Positions 1-8,705 of a stretch of 64,000 nt of DNA are shown in pieces. The DNA comes from Meishania litoralis. GTDB lineage: Bacteria; Bacteroidota; Bacteroidia; Flavobacteriales; Flavobacteriaceae. How positions within the stretch are numbered: position 1 is the stretch's first letter; each line of letters begins with the position of its first letter. The translations under genes were made by a program, and so were the position numbers. The notes beneath the pieces are model-generated. The model ran no database searches. It was not told where the DNA came from and worked only from the letters and a program-made list of their open reading frames with translations. The stretch covers positions 434,001-498,000 of the forward strand of contig NZ_JBHFPV010000001.1 in the NCBI RefSeq assembly GCF_042611095.1, written 5' to 3'.

Positions 1-1063
1 TAAGAATCGAAACCAAAGCTTCGGGCGATCGCTTGAAAAAGTAAAATTTCTGCTCTGTCAGTCTGGCAACACTGGCCACGATAAATTCGGGCCTATTGTC
101 AACATAATCCATAATCTTCTCTCCGGTATGGGCAAGAAAATCGGCCTTGTATTTTTTTGATTCATCTTGCAGCCATGAAAACAGCGCCCGTACAATATTT
201 CTGTAGATCTTACCTTTTTTGGCAACCCTTATATTCTTATAGTTCGACCCATTTAAAATACCGAATAATCGACCTTCATTGTCAGCGGCCCTTAAATCTT
301 TCTCTAAACCTTCACCGCCTATAAATTCAGGCGGATTGCTCGGTTTCAAGACGTCATCTTTATAAGTTGGGGAAACCGTATGCACCGCATCGGCCAATCG
401 TATTCCAACGGCCATTAAATTGATGCAATCATGATATCTGTAATCCATTAATGGTTTGGGGTCAAAAGGTACGTTGGGAAACCAGTTCGCCAACGATGAG
501 TAGTTGTTGGCAAAAGGTCGTATGCCTTGAATCGCCAGATTATGGATGGTATACACATAACGCATTTTTTTAAGCGATTTGTACTCGGGATGATAGGTCT
601 TGAGAAACAAAAGCATGCTGGTATGCCAATCGTGCAAATGAACAATGTCCAACTCACCAAAAGCATCTTGTTTAATTGCTTCGGCTACTGCCGTGCAAAA
701 AATGGTAAACTTAATATTATCGGTGTAAAAGGGCTCTTTGGGATCATCATGATAAATGTGCCCTATTTCGCCGCCTTGAATTTCGGGATGATGGACGACA
801 TAATGGCGAATGTTTTTAAACTCTTTTTTGGGCACTACCTCATATAACTCGGCAGTATATTCATTGCCCCTTAACAGCATGTTCAATTTGGCCCTCAATC
901 GACCCCCTTGGTGCAATCTTGAGTACGAAGGAACTACAACATGTACTTCATCACCCCGTTCTGAAATCTCCCTTGGCACATCACGAACTACGTCGGCCAT
1001 GCCACCTGCCTTACATTTAGTGATACCATCGTTTTCTGCAGCGACAAAGAGAAATCTGTTCAT
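1..1063 (-). CDS. glgA: Glycogen/starch synthase, N-terminal part (cut by window start)
   Basis: This is a glycosyltransferase family 5-type synthase, which transfers glucose from a nucleotide sugar to a growing alpha-1,4-glucan in the cytoplasm. About 354 codons are present, from ATG at 1063 to the window edge, with no stop; the C-terminal Rossmann domain is mostly missing. The protein begins MNRFLFVAAENDG and has K-A-G-G at residues 18-21, the position of the K-T-G-G substrate-binding motif of GlgA. A later stretch reads LHDWHTSMLLF, and the last visible residues (VASVARLTEQK) match the start of the second domain. It lies downstream of eno on the same strand, separated by a terminator, so it probably has its own promoter. 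The family call is firm; the donor (ADP- or UDP-glucose) cannot be decided. Confidence 0.85.
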   Translation of the reverse strand, partial: MNRFLFVAAENDGITKCKAGGMADVVRDVPREISERGDEVHVVVPSYSRLHQGGRLRAKLNMLLRGNEYTAELYEVVPKKEFKNIRHYVVHHPEIQGGEIGHIYHDDPKEPFYTDNIKFTIFCTAVAEAIKQDAFGELDIVHLHDWHTSMLLFLKTYHPEYKSLKKMRYVYTIHNLAIQGIRPFANNYSSLANWFPNVPFDPKPLMDYRYHDCINLMAVGIRLADAVHTVSPTYKDDVLKPSNPPEFIGGEGLEKDLRAADNEGRLFGILNGSNYKNIRVAKKGKIYRNIVRALFSWLQDESKKYKADFLAHTGEKIMDYVDNRPEFIVASVARLTEQKFYFFKRSPEALVSIL

Positions 1064-1130
1064 TCCCGTACTGATTTATTGAATAATAACAATATATACA
1101 TTAAAACCAAAAGAAAGTAGGGTAACCACC

Positions 1131-1172
1131 ATAAAAAAAATCCTTTCCTAACATATAAATCGGGAAAGGATT
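1131..1172 (-). terminator. Intrinsic terminator after eno
   Basis: On the minus strand a perfect 10-bp stem (AATCCTTTCC at 1163-1172 pairing with GGAAAGGATT at 1139-1148) is followed at once by a run of eight T (1133-1140). It begins 24 bases after the eno stop codon and separates eno from the glycogen synthase gene. Confidence 0.85.
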
Positions 1173-1195
1173 CCTTGATTGTTTTCTTTCTACTA

Positions 1196-2488
1196 CTACC
1201 CTACCTTAAAGGCCCTTTGCTGCGGATAGTATGCCGTACTTCCCAATTCTTCCTCGATACGAAGCAGTTGGTTATACTTGGCCATGCGATCCGACCGTGA
1301 GGCAGAGCCAGTCTTGATCTGACCCGTATTCAAGGCCACTGCCAGATCGGCAATGGTATTGTCTTCTGTTTCTCCGGAGCGGTGCGACATTACCGAAGTA
1401 TAGCCGGCATTTTTAGCCATGTTCACCGCCGCAATGGTTTCGGTCAATGTTCCTATCTGGTTTACTTTTATCAATATGGAATTGGCTATTCCTTGTTTGA
1501 TCCCCCTTGACAATCGATCCACATTGGTAACGAAAAGATCGTCACCGACCAGTTGTACCTTATCTCCAATTTTTTCAGTTAAGACTTTCCAGCCCTCCCA
1601 ATCGTTTTCATCCATACCATCTTCGATGGAAATAATAGGATATTTTGCACTGAGGTCGGCCAAATATTGTGCCTGTTCTTCAGAGGTTCTTATTACACCT
1701 TTGTCTCCTTCGAACTTGGTATAGTCATATTTTCCATCAATATAGAATTCCGCCGAGGCACAATCCAACGCGATCATGACATCATCACCCAGTTTATAGC
1801 CAGCCTTTTCTACCGCCTTTGCTATGGTATCAAGGGCGTCTTCGGTACCCCCTGCCAAATTGGGGGCAAATCCGCCTTCGTCGCCCACGGCGGTACTCAA
1901 TCCCCTATCGTGAAGCACTTTTTTAAGGTTATGGAAAATCTCGGTTCCCATTTGCATGGCATGTGAAAAGTCTTTCGCCTTAACGGGCATCACCATGAAC
2001 TCTTGAAAAGCTATCGGCGCATCTGAATGCGACCCTCCGTTTATGATGTTCATCATGGGCACGGGCAATGTATTCGCACTCACTCCGCCTACGTAGCGGT
2101 ATAGCGACACTCCCAATTCGTTGGCGGCCGCTTTGGCCACCGCCAAAGAAACACCCAAAATCGCATTGGCGCCCAATTTTGATTTATTAGGTGTTCCGTC
2201 AAGGTCGATCATGGTTTGATCGATCAAGTTTTGCTCGAAAACCGACATGCCCAGAATCTCTTCTGCAATATTCGTATTTACGTTGGCAACGGCTTTACCT
2301 ACTCCTTTTCCCATAAAGGTATTGCCCCCATCACGTAACTCAACAGCTTCATGTTCACCGGTCGAGGCCCCTGAAGGTACTGCTGCCCTTCCCATTATTC
2401 CATTCTCGGTGATTACATCGACCTCAACGGTCGGATTTCCTCTTGAATCTAAAATCTGCCTTGCGTGAACGCTCAAAATAATACTCAT
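1196..2488 (-). CDS. eno: Enolase (phosphopyruvate hydratase)
   Basis: Enolase converts 2-phosphoglycerate to phosphoenolpyruvate in glycolysis and gluconeogenesis. The 430-residue product has the family's normal length. Recognisable motifs in order are QILDSRGNPT near the N-terminus, DEGGFAPN, the metal-binding SIEDGMDENDW, GDDLFVTN, the catalytic-lysine region LIKVNQIGTLTET, and SHRSGETED. The reading frame extends 19 codons further upstream, but the ATG at 2488 gives the conserved start MSIILSVHARQ, and the upstream extension (MNRPFRIFIPF) is not enolase-like, so 2488 was chosen. It lies 113 bases after carA and ends in a strong terminator. Confidence 0.98.
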   Translation of the reverse strand: MSIILSVHARQILDSRGNPTVEVDVITENGIMGRAAVPSGASTGEHEAVELRDGGNTFMGKGVGKAVANVNTNIAEEILGMSVFEQNLIDQTMIDLDGTPNKSKLGANAILGVSLAVAKAAANELGVSLYRYVGGVSANTLPVPMMNIINGGSHSDAPIAFQEFMVMPVKAKDFSHAMQMGTEIFHNLKKVLHDRGLSTAVGDEGGFAPNLAGGTEDALDTIAKAVEKAGYKLGDDVMIALDCASAEFYIDGKYDYTKFEGDKGVIRTSEEQAQYLADLSAKYPIISIEDGMDENDWEGWKVLTEKIGDKVQLVGDDLFVTNVDRLSRGIKQGIANSILIKVNQIGTLTETIAAVNMAKNAGYTSVMSHRSGETEDNTIADLAVALNTGQIKTGSASRSDRMAKYNQLLRIEEELGSTAYYPQQRAFKVG

Positions 2489-2601
2489 ATGTATTTTTTT
2501 ATGATTGGTTTTAAAGGGTATAAATATACGAAACGGCCTGTTCAATCATCTGCCGAGCTCTCGATATTGTGAACGAAATAACAAATTCTTAAAATACACT
2601 A

Positions 2602-3717
2602 TTAAATTTGGGGAACCGACTTTATCATATCAAAAAATTGATCAAAAAGATAATCGGCATCATGCGGACCTGGACTTGCTTCGGGGTGATATTGAACGGA
2701 AAAAACAGCTTTGTCTTTCATTCTTATCCCTGCCACTGTCTTATCGTTAAGGTGAACGTGGGTTATCTCGAGATTCGAATTCTCCTCCGTTTCCTTTCTA
2801 TTTATAGCAAAACCGTGGTTTTGAGAGGTAATTTCCCCCTTGCCGGTCAGTAGGTTTTTTACCGGATGGTTTATTCCTCGATGGCCGTTGTGCATTTTAT
2901 ATGTAGAAACACCGTTGGCCAATGCGATTACTTGGTGGCCCAAGCAAATACCGAACAAGGGTTTGTTACTAGCTATTATTTTTTTTGCTGTTGCGATCGA
3001 CTCGGTAAGAGGCTCTGGGTCGCCGGGCCCGTTCGATATAAAATATGCATCGGGATTGAAAGCTGACATTTCTTCAAATGTGGCATTATATGGAAATACC
3101 TTGATATATGCATCTCTTTTGGCAAGGTTTCTCAAAATATTCTTTTTGATTCCAATGTCAAGCGCAGCAATCTTATAGGTGGCACCTTCATCACCGTAAT
3201 AATAAGGGACATCTGTACTTACTTTAGAAGCCAGTTCTAAACCTTCCATACTTGGCACTTTGGCAAGTTCTTCCTTTAATTGGGCAACATTTTCAACATC
3301 TGTTGAAATTACGGCATTCATCGCTCCATGATCCCTGATATAGCTTACAAGCGCCCTGGTATCGACATCTGAAATCGCGAACAGGTTACTTTTATCGAGA
3401 AACTCTTTTAGACTGGCATCTGCGGCCGGTCGTGAATACGTATAACTGAAATTCTTACATATCAGCCCTGCAATCTTAACGGATTCGGATTCCACTTCAT
3501 TCTTGTTGGTTCCATAGTTTCCAATATGGGCGTTGGTCATCACCATTAGTTGTCCATAATAGGAAGGATCCGTAAAAATTTCTTGGTAACCGGTCATTCC
3601 GGTATTGAAACATACCTCGCCAAAGGCCGTACCTTCTTTATCGCCAACGGCCTTTCCGTGAAATATGGTTCCGTCCGCCAGTAGTATTAAGGCTTTTTTT
3701 CTTTCTTGATACTTCAT
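2602..3717 (-). CDS. carA: Carbamoyl-phosphate synthase small (glutaminase) subunit
   Basis: CarA hydrolyses glutamine and channels ammonia to CarB, feeding carbamoyl phosphate into pyrimidine and arginine synthesis. The 371-residue protein has the N-terminal CPSase small-chain domain (about residues 5-140; CFNTGMTGYQEIFTDPSY visible) and a class I glutamine amidotransferase domain. The nucleophile is C258 in FGICLGHQ, and the His/Glu pair lies in QYHPEASPGP near residues 343-350. No carB lies next to it in this window. The gene follows the ribosomal operon terminator and precedes eno, so it is probably transcribed separately from rplQ. Confidence 0.97.
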   Translation of the reverse strand: MKYQERKKALILLADGTIFHGKAVGDKEGTAFGEVCFNTGMTGYQEIFTDPSYYGQLMVMTNAHIGNYGTNKNEVESESVKIAGLICKNFSYTYSRPAADASLKEFLDKSNLFAISDVDTRALVSYIRDHGAMNAVISTDVENVAQLKEELAKVPSMEGLELASKVSTDVPYYYGDEGATYKIAALDIGIKKNILRNLAKRDAYIKVFPYNATFEEMSAFNPDAYFISNGPGDPEPLTESIATAKKIIASNKPLFGICLGHQVIALANGVSTYKMHNGHRGINHPVKNLLTGKGEITSQNHGFAINRKETEENSNLEITHVHLNDKTVAGIRMKDKAVFSVQYHPEASPGPHDADYLFDQFFDMIKSVPQI

Positions 3718-3747
3718 TTACCTTCAAAATTTAATTTTACAAAAAAA

Positions 3748-3780
3748 CACAAAAAAAGGATAAACTAGAAAGTCTATCCT
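3748..3780 (-). terminator. Intrinsic terminator at the end of the ribosomal gene cluster
   Basis: Reading the minus strand, AGGATAGACT (3771-3780) pairs with AGTTTATCCT (3757-3766) across a 4-base loop with one G-U pair, followed by a run of seven T (3751-3757). It begins 28 bases past the rplQ stop and closes the cluster. Confidence 0.8.
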
Positions 3781-3808
3781 CTTTAATATATTAATATATT
3801 CAAATGTT

Positions 3809-4342
3809 CTATTCTTCCGAATCATCCGCCTTGGCCTCTGTTTCATTTTTATCAACGGACTTTGATTGCGTGGCAGGAACCGGAGGTGTAGCAGTTTTCG
3901 CCCCAGAACCCCTTCTACTTCTTCTCGTAGATTTCTTCTTTGGCTTGCCCGCATTATATAGCTCATTAAAATCAACAAGCTCTATCATGGCCATATCTGC
4001 GTTGTCACCCAAACGTGTGCCCAGTTTGATAATTCGCGTGTAACCTCCTGGACGATCACCGACCTTTTCGGAAACTTCACTGAACAGTTCGGCAACCGCA
4101 TATTTGTCGCGAAGGTTTTTGAAGACTATTCTTCTGTTGTGCGTACCTTTTTCTACCGTCTGATTGTTCTCTGCCTTCGATTTCGTAATCAAAGGTTCGA
4201 CAAACTGCTTCAGGGCCTTTGCCTTCGCAACCGTAGTATTAATACGCTTGTGCTCGATCAAGGAACAAGCCATATTGGCCAGCATTGCCTTTCTGTGGGC
4301 TTTCTTTCTTCCTAAGTGATTGACTTTTTTACCGTGTCTCAT
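3809..4342 (-). CDS. rplQ: 50S ribosomal protein L17 with long charged tail
   Basis: L17 binds 23S rRNA near the peptide exit side of the large subunit. The start MRHGKKVNHLGRKKAHR is the family signature. The protein is 177 residues, against about 127 in E. coli. The conserved core ends near residue 130. The rest is first strongly basic (KPKKKSTRRSRRGSG), then Pro/Thr/Ser-rich, then acidic (ETEAKADDSEE). It is the last gene of the ribosomal cluster, after rpoA. Tails of this kind occur in Bacteroidota, and their role is unknown to me. Confidence 0.97.
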   Translation of the reverse strand: MRHGKKVNHLGRKKAHRKAMLANMACSLIEHKRINTTVAKAKALKQFVEPLITKSKAENNQTVEKGTHNRRIVFKNLRDKYAVAELFSEVSEKVGDRPGGYTRIIKLGTRLGDNADMAMIELVDFNELYNAGKPKKKSTRRSRRGSGAKTATPPVPATQSKSVDKNETEAKADDSEE

Positions 4343-4409
4343 TATTGCTTATTTATCATCTTGCTGCCATACCCTAAAGTTGTATTAAAGGGGAGCAAAA
4401 TATGATTAT

Positions 4410-5402
4410 TTAATCTTTGTCCAATTTATATTTCGAAAGGTCCATACCAAAACTCAAACCTTTGTTGATAACAAGTTCTTCAAGTTCGGTCAATGATTTT
4501 TTACCAAAGTTTCTGAACTTCATCAAATCATTTTTGTTGAATGAGACCAAATCTCCCAAAGTATCGACCTCGGCAGCTTTCAAACAGTTCAAGGCGCGAA
4601 CCGACAGATCCATATCTACCAATTTTGTCTTCAACAATTGACGCATGTGCAAAGATTCTTCGTCATAGGTTTCGGTCTGGGCAATCTCATCGGCCTCTAA
4701 TGTAATACGCTCATCAGAGAACAACATAAAGTGATGTATAAGTACCTTGGCCCCTTCGGTCAAAGCATCTTTGGGATGGATCGATCCATCGGTAACGATT
4801 TCAAAAACCAATTTTTCATAATCGGTCTTCTGCTCAACCCTAAAGTTTTCAATACTATATTTTACATTCTTTATCGGGGTAAAAATAGAGTCGATAGCAA
4901 TGGTGCCCAAAGCCGTACCAGACTTTTTGTTTTCCTCAGCAGGAACATATCCACGACCTTTGTCGATAACGATCTCCATATTGATGTTCACCTTGGAATC
5001 CATATTGCAGATGACCAAATCGGGATTCAAGACTTGATAACCCGAAATGAATTTTTGAAAATCGCCGGCGGTCAATTGATTCTTGCCACTTACGGAAATA
5101 GAAACTACCTCAGCTTCTGAATCATCGATCTGTTTTTTAAACCGAACCTGCTTTAAATTCAAGATCATCTCGGTAACATCTTCAACAACACCAGGAATCA
5201 CAGAAAATTCGTGCTCAACACCATCGATGCGTACCGAAGTTATGGCATGGCCTTCCAATGAAGAAAGCAATACCCTTCTTAATGCGTTCCCAACAGTCAA
5301 TCCATAACCAGGTTCCAAAGGGCGGAATTCGAATTTCCCTTCGAAATCTGAAGAATCGATCATTATAACTTTATCGGGTTTCTGAAAATTAAATAATGCC
5401 AT
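4410..5402 (-). CDS. rpoA: DNA-directed RNA polymerase subunit alpha
   Basis: The alpha subunit dimerises to start RNA polymerase assembly, and its C-terminal domain contacts promoter DNA and activators. The 330 residues include the assembly domain (about 1-235; LEPGYGLTVGNALRRVLLSS is visible) and the C-terminal domain (about 250-325). The latter reads LSVRALNCLKAAEV, keeping the Arg and Asn that contact DNA in E. coli. It lies between rpsD and rplQ, as in most bacteria, with a 19-base gap to rpsD. Confidence 0.99.
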   Translation of the reverse strand: MALFNFQKPDKVIMIDSSDFEGKFEFRPLEPGYGLTVGNALRRVLLSSLEGHAITSVRIDGVEHEFSVIPGVVEDVTEMILNLKQVRFKKQIDDSEAEVVSISVSGKNQLTAGDFQKFISGYQVLNPDLVICNMDSKVNINMEIVIDKGRGYVPAEENKKSGTALGTIAIDSIFTPIKNVKYSIENFRVEQKTDYEKLVFEIVTDGSIHPKDALTEGAKVLIHHFMLFSDERITLEADEIAQTETYDEESLHMRQLLKTKLVDMDLSVRALNCLKAAEVDTLGDLVSFNKNDLMKFRNFGKKSLTELEELVINKGLSFGMDLSKYKLDKD

Positions 5403-5421
5403 ATGAAATTAGTGTTCTGGG

Positions 5422-6027
5422 TTATTTTGAGTAAAGCTCGACTATTAATTGTTCCTTGATATTTTCAGGAATCTGCATTCTCTCTGGCACGGCTACGAAA
5501 GTGCCTTCCATCTTTTCAGAGTTCCATGTAATCCATTCGTAAACACTACTGTTGGCCGATAATGCATCATTGATCGTTTGTAACGATTTTGACTTTTCTC
5601 TTACGCCGACAACATCACCTGGTTTCAATGAATATGAAGGTATGTTCACCAACTCGCCATTTACGGTGATGTGCCTGTGCGAAACCAATTGTCTTGCACC
5701 TCTTCTTGAATTTGAAATTCCCATTCTGAAAACCACGTTATCTAATCGTGATTCGCACAATTGAAGCAATATCTCACCGGTAACGCCTTCTTTTCTTTTG
5801 GCATTGGCAAAAATATTACGAAACTGGCGCTCTAAAATACCATAGGTATACTTGGCCTTCTGTTTCTCCATCAATTGAATGGAATATTCCGATTTTTTAC
5901 CACGGCGTCTATTTTGGCCGTGCATCCCCGGAGGGTAATTCTTTTTTTCGAAAGACTTGTCGTCCCCGAAAATCGCCTCGCCGAATTTACGGGCGATCTT
6001 ACTTTTTGGTCCTGTGTATCTTGCCAT
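5422..6027 (-). CDS. rpsD: 30S ribosomal protein S4 (zinc-free form)
   Basis: S4 starts assembly of the 30S body by binding the 5' domain of 16S rRNA. The 201-residue protein begins MARYTGPKSKIARKFGE and has an S4 RNA-binding domain at about 93-155, including SRLDNVVFRMG and HITVNGELVNIPSY. The N-terminal region lacks the cysteine cluster that binds zinc in some homologues. It is followed by rpoA. Confidence 0.98.
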   Translation of the reverse strand: MARYTGPKSKIARKFGEAIFGDDKSFEKKNYPPGMHGQNRRRGKKSEYSIQLMEKQKAKYTYGILERQFRNIFANAKRKEGVTGEILLQLCESRLDNVVFRMGISNSRRGARQLVSHRHITVNGELVNIPSYSLKPGDVVGVREKSKSLQTINDALSANSSVYEWITWNSEKMEGTFVAVPERMQIPENIKEQLIVELYSK

Positions 6028-6118
6028 TTTCTTTTAATTAAAGGTGTGATTATGAATTAAGGCTTATCCTTCGATAATCGTCTCTACACCTCGGTGAAAT
6101 ATATTAGTGATAGATAAA

Positions 6119-6511
6119 TTAAACTCTTCTTCTTTTAGGTGGGCGGCAGCCATTGTGCGGCATTGGGGTCACATCGATTATTTCGGTTACCTCGATTCCT
6201 GAATTGTGAATTGATCGAATTGCCGATTCCCTACCATTTCCAGGTCCCTTTACGAATACTTTTACCTTACGAAGACCAGCTTCATGAGCCACTTTACTAC
6301 AATCTTCCGCGGCTACTTGAGCGGCATAAGGGGTATTCTTCTTAGATCCCCTAAAGCCCATTTTTCCTGCGGATGACCAAGAAATGACATCTCCTTTTTT
6401 ATTCGTTAGGGAAATAATGATATTGTTGAAAGATGCCGTTACATGTGCCTCGCCAACCGAATCAATGATGACCTTTCTTTTTTTGGTGGTCTTAGTACTT
6501 GCCTTTGCCAT
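6119..6511 (-). CDS. rpsK: 30S ribosomal protein S11
   Basis: S11 sits on the 30S platform near the E site. The 130-residue protein has a lysine-rich start, the motif VKGPGNGRESAIRSI, and the conserved ending DVTPMPHNGCRPPKRRRV. It is separated from rpsM by 13 bases and from rpsD by 91 bases. Confidence 0.98.
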   Translation of the reverse strand: MAKASTKTTKKRKVIIDSVGEAHVTASFNNIIISLTNKKGDVISWSSAGKMGFRGSKKNTPYAAQVAAEDCSKVAHEAGLRKVKVFVKGPGNGRESAIRSIHNSGIEVTEIIDVTPMPHNGCRPPKRRRV

Positions 6512-6524
6512 AATACCCTACTTA

Positions 6525-6899
6525 TTATTTAGTTGCCTTTTTCTTGTTGGCAACGGTTTTTCTTTTTCCTTTTCGTGTCCTAGAGTTATTCTTGGTACGT
6601 TGGCCTCGCAACGGCAACCCAGATCTATGGCGAATTCCACGGTAACAGCCAATATCCATCAAACGTTTGATGTTCAACTGTGTTTCTGAACGTAGTTCTC
6701 CTTCAATGGTATATGAAGAGGCGGCATCCCTGATACGGCCTATCTCATCATCGTTCCAATCGGAAACTTTCGTGTCTTCACTAACTTGGGCTTTTGCCAA
6801 AATTTCTTGGGCCCTGCTTTTGCCTATTCCGAAGATATAGGTAAGTGCAATTACCCCTCTTTTATTTTTTGGTATGTCGATACCTGCAATTCTTGCCAT
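6525..6899 (-). CDS. rpsM: 30S ribosomal protein S13
   Basis: S13 is a head protein of the 30S subunit, contacts the P-site tRNA and forms bridges to L5. The 124-residue product starts MARIAGIDIPKNKRG and carries the helix-two-turn-helix core with IFGIGKSRAQEIL. The basic C-terminal tail (RTKNNSRTRKGKRKT) is the part that reaches the tRNA. The rpmJ stop lies 2 bases upstream. Confidence 0.98.
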   Translation of the reverse strand: MARIAGIDIPKNKRGVIALTYIFGIGKSRAQEILAKAQVSEDTKVSDWNDDEIGRIRDAASSYTIEGELRSETQLNIKRLMDIGCYRGIRHRSGLPLRGQRTKNNSRTRKGKRKTVANKKKATK

Positions 6900-6901
6900 A
6901 A

Positions 6902-7018
6902 TTACCCTTGTCTTTGTTTAAATCTAGGATTCTTTTTATTGATAACATACAACCTGCCTTTTCGACGCACAATCTTGCACTCGGCACTTCTTTTCTTAAC
7001 TGATGCTCTTACTTTCAT
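6902..7018 (-). CDS. rpmJ: 50S ribosomal protein L36, zinc ligands lost
   Basis: The frame from ATG at 7018 to TAA at 6902 encodes 38 residues, starting MKVRASVKKRSAECKIVRRK and ending NPRFKQRQG, the clear L36 pattern. The usual C-x2-C...C...H zinc ribbon is reduced to one Cys at residue 14: the first Cys is Ser, and the later Cys and His are Asn and Phe. This is therefore the zinc-independent (C-minus) type. It lies between infA and rpsM, its normal place. Confidence 0.93.
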   Translation of the reverse strand: MKVRASVKKRSAECKIVRRKGRLYVINKKNPRFKQRQG

Positions 7019-7038
7019 CGTTTTGTATTTCTCCTTTC

Positions 7039-7254
7039 TTAGTATCTATACGTTATTCTAGCCTTGGTCAAGTCATAGGGGCTCATTTCAAGCTTTACCT
7101 TGTCACCGGGGAGCAACTTGATATAATGCATGCGCATCTTTCCTGAAATATGTGCCGTAACCACATGACCATTCTCCAGTTCTACACGAAACATTGCATT
7201 TGACAACGCTTCTATTATCGATCCATCTTGCTCTATCGCAGCCTGTTTAGCCAT
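7039..7254 (-). CDS. infA: Translation initiation factor IF-1
   Basis: IF-1 occupies the ribosomal A site during initiation. The 71-residue OB-fold protein begins MAKQAAIEQDGSIIEALSNA and includes GHVVTAHISGKMRM and LLPGDKVKLEMSPYDLTKARI, all standard for the family. The gene follows secY across a 95-base gap where many bacteria have adk and map. Confidence 0.97.
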   Translation of the reverse strand: MAKQAAIEQDGSIIEALSNAMFRVELENGHVVTAHISGKMRMHYIKLLPGDKVKLEMSPYDLTKARITYRY

Positions 7255-7272
7255 TTTTTAGTCTTTAGTTCC

Positions 7273-7290
7273 TAGTCGGTAGTCGGTAGT
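7273..7290. repeat. Short 7-base tandem repeat in the secY-infA gap
   Basis: The unit TAGTCGG occurs twice in a row followed by TAGT. The rest of the 95-base gap (7255-7349) is similarly low in complexity, with related pieces such as TAGTTCC and CTATCTAATCG. No gene, promoter or terminator is evident. Confidence 0.5.
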
Positions 7291-7349
7291 TCCTTAAATA
7301 CTTATCACTGTATTTTCTATCGTCTAACGCCTACTATCTAATCGTCTAT

Positions 7350-8696
7350 TTATGCTACTTTTCTGTTTTTGCCGGTTTTCATCAATCCGTCATAATGCCT
7401 GTTCAAAAGATAGGAATTTACCTGTTGTACCGTATCTATCGCCACACCTACCATAATCAAAAGTGAGGTGCCCCCGTAAAACAATGCCCATCCTGCCTGT
7501 ACGTCCATCAACTTTACAACAAACGCAGGGAAAACCGCTAAAAGTGCTAAAAAAATTGCCCCTGGAAAAGTTATCAATGACATAATCTTATCCAAGAAAT
7601 CACCTGTTTCCTTTCCCGGTCTTATACCCGGTATAAAACCTCCGCTTCTTTTTAGATCATCAGCCATTTTGTTCGTTGGAACAGTTATAGCCGTGTAGAA
7701 AAAGGTGAATATTATAATCAGAAAAGCAAATAACAAATTGTACGCCCAACCGAAAATATCGGCAAAATTAACCTGGATCCATTGGCCAGCTGCCGTATCG
7801 TCAAAAGCCCCACCGATCAACCCGGGAACGAACATGATCGCTTGGGCAAAGATAATGGGCATAACCCCGGAAGCATTCAACTTCAATGGGATATACTGAC
7901 GTGAACCCATAATATTCTTCTCGTATCCCCCGGAAGCCGTTCTTCTTGCATACTGCACCGGAATCTGACGTGTGGCCATGACCAGCAACACACAGGCAAG
8001 AATTACCAAAAACCAGATAATAACCTCTATCAACACGAACATTAATCCGCCATTGTTATTGGCCGTTCTCGAAACGAATTCTTGAACAAACGACTGCGGC
8101 ATGGTCGCGATAATCCCTATCATTATCAACAATGAAATACCGTTTCCGATACCCTTGTCGGTAATCTTTTCACCCAACCACATGGCAAACACACAACCGG
8201 TCACCAAAATAATGACCGCAGGAATCATAAAATCCAATCCTTTACCAAGAACAAATGCACTGTCAGGAACCCCGAACATGGTACCCAAACTATAGAGATA
8301 TGCAGGTGCCTGAACGATACAGATTCCAATGGTCAGCCATCGGGTAATCTGGTTCTTCGTCTTTCTTCCGCTTTCACCTTCTTTATCCAATTTTTGAAGA
8401 TAAGGAATGGCAATGCTCATCAATTGCACAACAATCGATGCGGAGATGTACGGCATGATACCTAGAGCGAATATTGAGGCATTTGAAAAAGCTCCGCCCG
8501 TGAAGGCGTTCAACAATCCAAAAATACCTTGATCCGTACTGGATGCCAATTGTGACAATTGAGTAGAATCTATACCCGGAAGTACGATCTGACAACCAAA
8601 ACGGTAAACCAAAAGAAGACCCAAGGTCAGAATAATTCTGTTCCTGAGTTCTTCAATCTTCCAAATATTCGATATGGTCTCGAAAAATTTCTTCAT
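7350..8696 (-). CDS. secY: Preprotein translocase subunit SecY
   Basis: SecY is the channel of the Sec translocon, moving unfolded proteins across or into the inner membrane. The 448-residue protein has about ten hydrophobic segments. The N-terminal stretch reads WKIEELRNRIILTLGLLLVY; the conserved lumenal plug region and GIGNGISLLIMIGI follow. The cytoplasmic loop has ATRQIPVQYARR, the region that binds SecA and ribosomes. It starts 10 bases after rplO. SecE is not in this window. Confidence 0.98.
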   Translation of the reverse strand: MKKFFETISNIWKIEELRNRIILTLGLLLVYRFGCQIVLPGIDSTQLSQLASSTDQGIFGLLNAFTGGAFSNASIFALGIMPYISASIVVQLMSIAIPYLQKLDKEGESGRKTKNQITRWLTIGICIVQAPAYLYSLGTMFGVPDSAFVLGKGLDFMIPAVIILVTGCVFAMWLGEKITDKGIGNGISLLIMIGIIATMPQSFVQEFVSRTANNNGGLMFVLIEVIIWFLVILACVLLVMATRQIPVQYARRTASGGYEKNIMGSRQYIPLKLNASGVMPIIFAQAIMFVPGLIGGAFDDTAAGQWIQVNFADIFGWAYNLLFAFLIIIFTFFYTAITVPTNKMADDLKRSGGFIPGIRPGKETGDFLDKIMSLITFPGAIFLALLAVFPAFVVKLMDVQAGWALFYGGTSLLIMVGVAIDTVQQVNSYLLNRHYDGLMKTGKNRKVA

Positions 8697-8705
8697 AGTT
8701 TCTTC

